This document shows, one piece after another, positions 5,154 through 6,006 of a stretch of 6,006 nucleotides of DNA; the stretch's first letter is position 1, and each line of letters begins with the position of its first letter. Origin of the DNA: Chitinophaga pinensis. GTDB taxonomy: Bacteria > Bacteroidota > Bacteroidia > SXHM01. The notes below the pieces were generated by a model. The model was not told the DNA's origin, did no database searches, and saw nothing but the letters and a program-made list of their open reading frames with translations. The DNA is taken from NCBI GenBank assembly GCA_945889235.1, contig CAMDBK010000192.1:1-6006 (forward strand), written 5' to 3'. The translations under genes and the position numbers were made by a program.

Positions 5154-5922
5154 ATAATTTCTTTGCTGCATTCCAATAGATATCCATTTCTTCCAGAGTC
5201 ATATCTTCCAATGCCCGCCCTTGTTTGCGTGTTTCTTCTTCCAGGTATTGAAAGCGTTTGATGAATTTCTTATTCGTTTTTTCCAACGCGCTTTCGGGGT
5301 CAACATCAATGAAGCGTGCATAGTTGATGAGTGAGAACAACACATCACCAAACTCCTGTTCAATTTTTTCTTTGTCGGCTTTGTCGGTTTCTATCTCCTC
5401 TTTCAGTTCTGATAATTCTTCCTGCACTTTATCCCACACCTGGTTTTTATTTTCCCAGTCAAAGCCAACGGCCTTTGCTTTGTCCTGAATGCGTGATGCT
5501 TTAATCATTGCCGGTAATGATTTAGGCACACCACCCAACACCGATTTGTTTCCTTCTTTCAGTTTCAGTTTTTCCCAGTTCTCTTTTACCTGCTGTTCAT
5601 CAGCAACTACAACATCACCATAAATATGAGGATGACGGGAGATAAGTTTTTCGCAAAGCGAGTTGATGACATCAGCAATGTCAAAGTCTTTTGTTTCTGA
5701 ACCTATGCGTGCGTAAAAAACAATGTGCAAGAGGATGTCACCTAGTTCTTTTTTTATCTCCTTCATATCCTTGTCAAGGATAGCATCGGCTAATTCATAC
5801 GTCTCCTCAATCGTGAGGTGGCGAAGGCTTTCAATGGTTTGCTTTTTATCCCAGGGACATTTTTCACGGAGTTCGTCCATGATGTTCAGCAGGCGTTCAA
5901 ATGCTTTCAGTTTTTCTTCCAT
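5152..5922 (-). CDS. mazG: Nucleoside triphosphate pyrophosphohydrolase MazG
   Basis: MazG is a cytosolic all-alpha NTP pyrophosphatase. It converts NTPs and dNTPs to monophosphates plus PPi and is thought to clear aberrant nucleotides, and it affects ppGpp levels in E. coli. The 256-residue length matches the two-domain family form. The N-terminal domain has RECPWD-like REKCPWDKKQTIESLRHLTIEETYEL, the metal motif E39-E40-x-x-E43 and E59-x-x-D62 (ELGD). SRHPHIYGD (95-103) follows, then a linker with the conserved KENWEKLKLKEG and GVPKSLPAMIKASRIQDKAKAVGFDW. The second domain repeats EExxE (EELSE, 168-172) and ExxD (EFGD, 190-193). The ATG at 5920-5922 gives the normal N-terminus. Only 12 bases separate it from REP-like element F, so its promoter lies in or beyond that element. 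It is probably the first gene of a two-gene unit with the PAP2 gene. Function of the family is well established. Confidence 0.96.
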   Translation of the reverse strand: MEEKLKAFERLLNIMDELREKCPWDKKQTIESLRHLTIEETYELADAILDKDMKEIKKELGDILLHIVFYARIGSETKDFDIADVINSLCEKLISRHPHIYGDVVVADEQQVKENWEKLKLKEGNKSVLGGVPKSLPAMIKASRIQDKAKAVGFDWENKNQVWDKVQEELSELKEEIETDKADKEKIEQEFGDVLFSLINYARFIDVDPESALEKTNKKFIKRFQYLEEETRKQGRALEDMTLEEMDIYWNAAKKL

Positions 5923-5934
5923 ATTGTTGTTTCG

Positions 5935-6006
5935 TCATTGCGAGGCAGGAACGACCGAAGCAATCTGTTTTCAATTATTGAGATTGCTTCGCTGCGCTCG
6001 CAATGA
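5935..6006. repeat. REP-like palindromic repeat element F, possibly continuing past the window
   Basis: The outer arms TCATTGCGAG (5935-5944) and CTCGCAATGA (5997-6006) are exact reverse complements. Inside them GAAGCAATCT (5957-5966) pairs with AGATTGCTTC (5981-5990). Between these paired blocks the left arm carries about 12 bases and the right arm about 6, giving a bulged stem, and the centre is an AT-rich stretch. The left side may begin at CG (5933-5934); the right side reaches the last base, so its end is unknown. It lies just upstream of mazG. I recall TCATTGCGAG...GAAGCAATCTC palindromes as widespread repeats across several bacterial phyla; copies elsewhere in this genome cannot be checked here. 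Confidence 0.85.

Noticed and set aside
4979..5176. Small - strand open frame across the mazG-PAP2 junction
   Set aside because: It overlaps both genes in another frame, and its Cys/Leu/Pro-rich translation is a product of the repeat DNA.
5818..6006. + strand open frame running to the window end
   Set aside because: It is antisense to the mazG start and then reads through REP-like element F; no protein character is visible.

Overview
The window looks like a piece of a Bacteroidota chromosome, perhaps from an environmental Sphingobacteriia/Chitinophagia-type lineage. The DNA is AT-rich. Start codons are preceded by A-rich stretches without a clear Shine-Dalgarno sequence. The six proteins have a Bacteroidota flavour: an IspE with an IHLHKIIPIGAGLGGGS block, a fused formiminotransferase-cyclodeaminase, and a secreted PAP2 protein. 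The lineage is inferred from these features and was not tested by a search.

Layout from left to right: the 3' three-quarters of ispE (+, isoprenoid precursor synthesis) enters from the left edge. It converges on ftcD (-), which follows hutI (-). hutI and ftcD form a two-gene block for the last steps of histidine degradation, from imidazolonepropionate through formiminoglutamate to glutamate, ammonia and a one-carbon unit on tetrahydrofolate. hutI is divergent from a small secreted protein of unknown function (+). That gene meets a PAP2-family phosphatase gene (-) tail to tail with no base between the two stop codons. The PAP2 gene lies 42 bases downstream of mazG (-), a house-cleaning NTP pyrophosphohydrolase. 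No rRNA, tRNA, CRISPR array, insertion sequence or integrase is visible, and no gap between genes exceeds 90 bases.

The genes are ordinary housekeeping and catabolic genes. The unusual part is the gaps and gene ends, which carry several different small palindromic or quasi-tandem repeat elements. One (667-718) has three 8-base units facing three inverted 8-base units around AAAA, and its flanks contain both stop codons of the convergent pair. A second (2412-2470) has the same plan with about 9-base units around TTTTTT and supplies the stop codon of hutI. A third (5073-5113) is a run of 10-11-base units without an inverted partner, and it encodes the predicted N-terminus of the PAP2 protein. 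A fourth is a near-perfect 33-base palindrome sitting in frame inside hutI (3136-3168), adding about 12 residues to the enzyme. A short C/G-rich hairpin follows the mazG stop, and a longer REP-like palindrome (5935 to the window end) lies just upstream of mazG. The first three share a degenerate core of CAC, one or two variable bases, then (R)AG, which suggests a common origin or a common recognition rule. No new enzymatic or defence system is visible. The repeat elements, their unit architecture and their intrusion into coding sequence are what deserve a second look.
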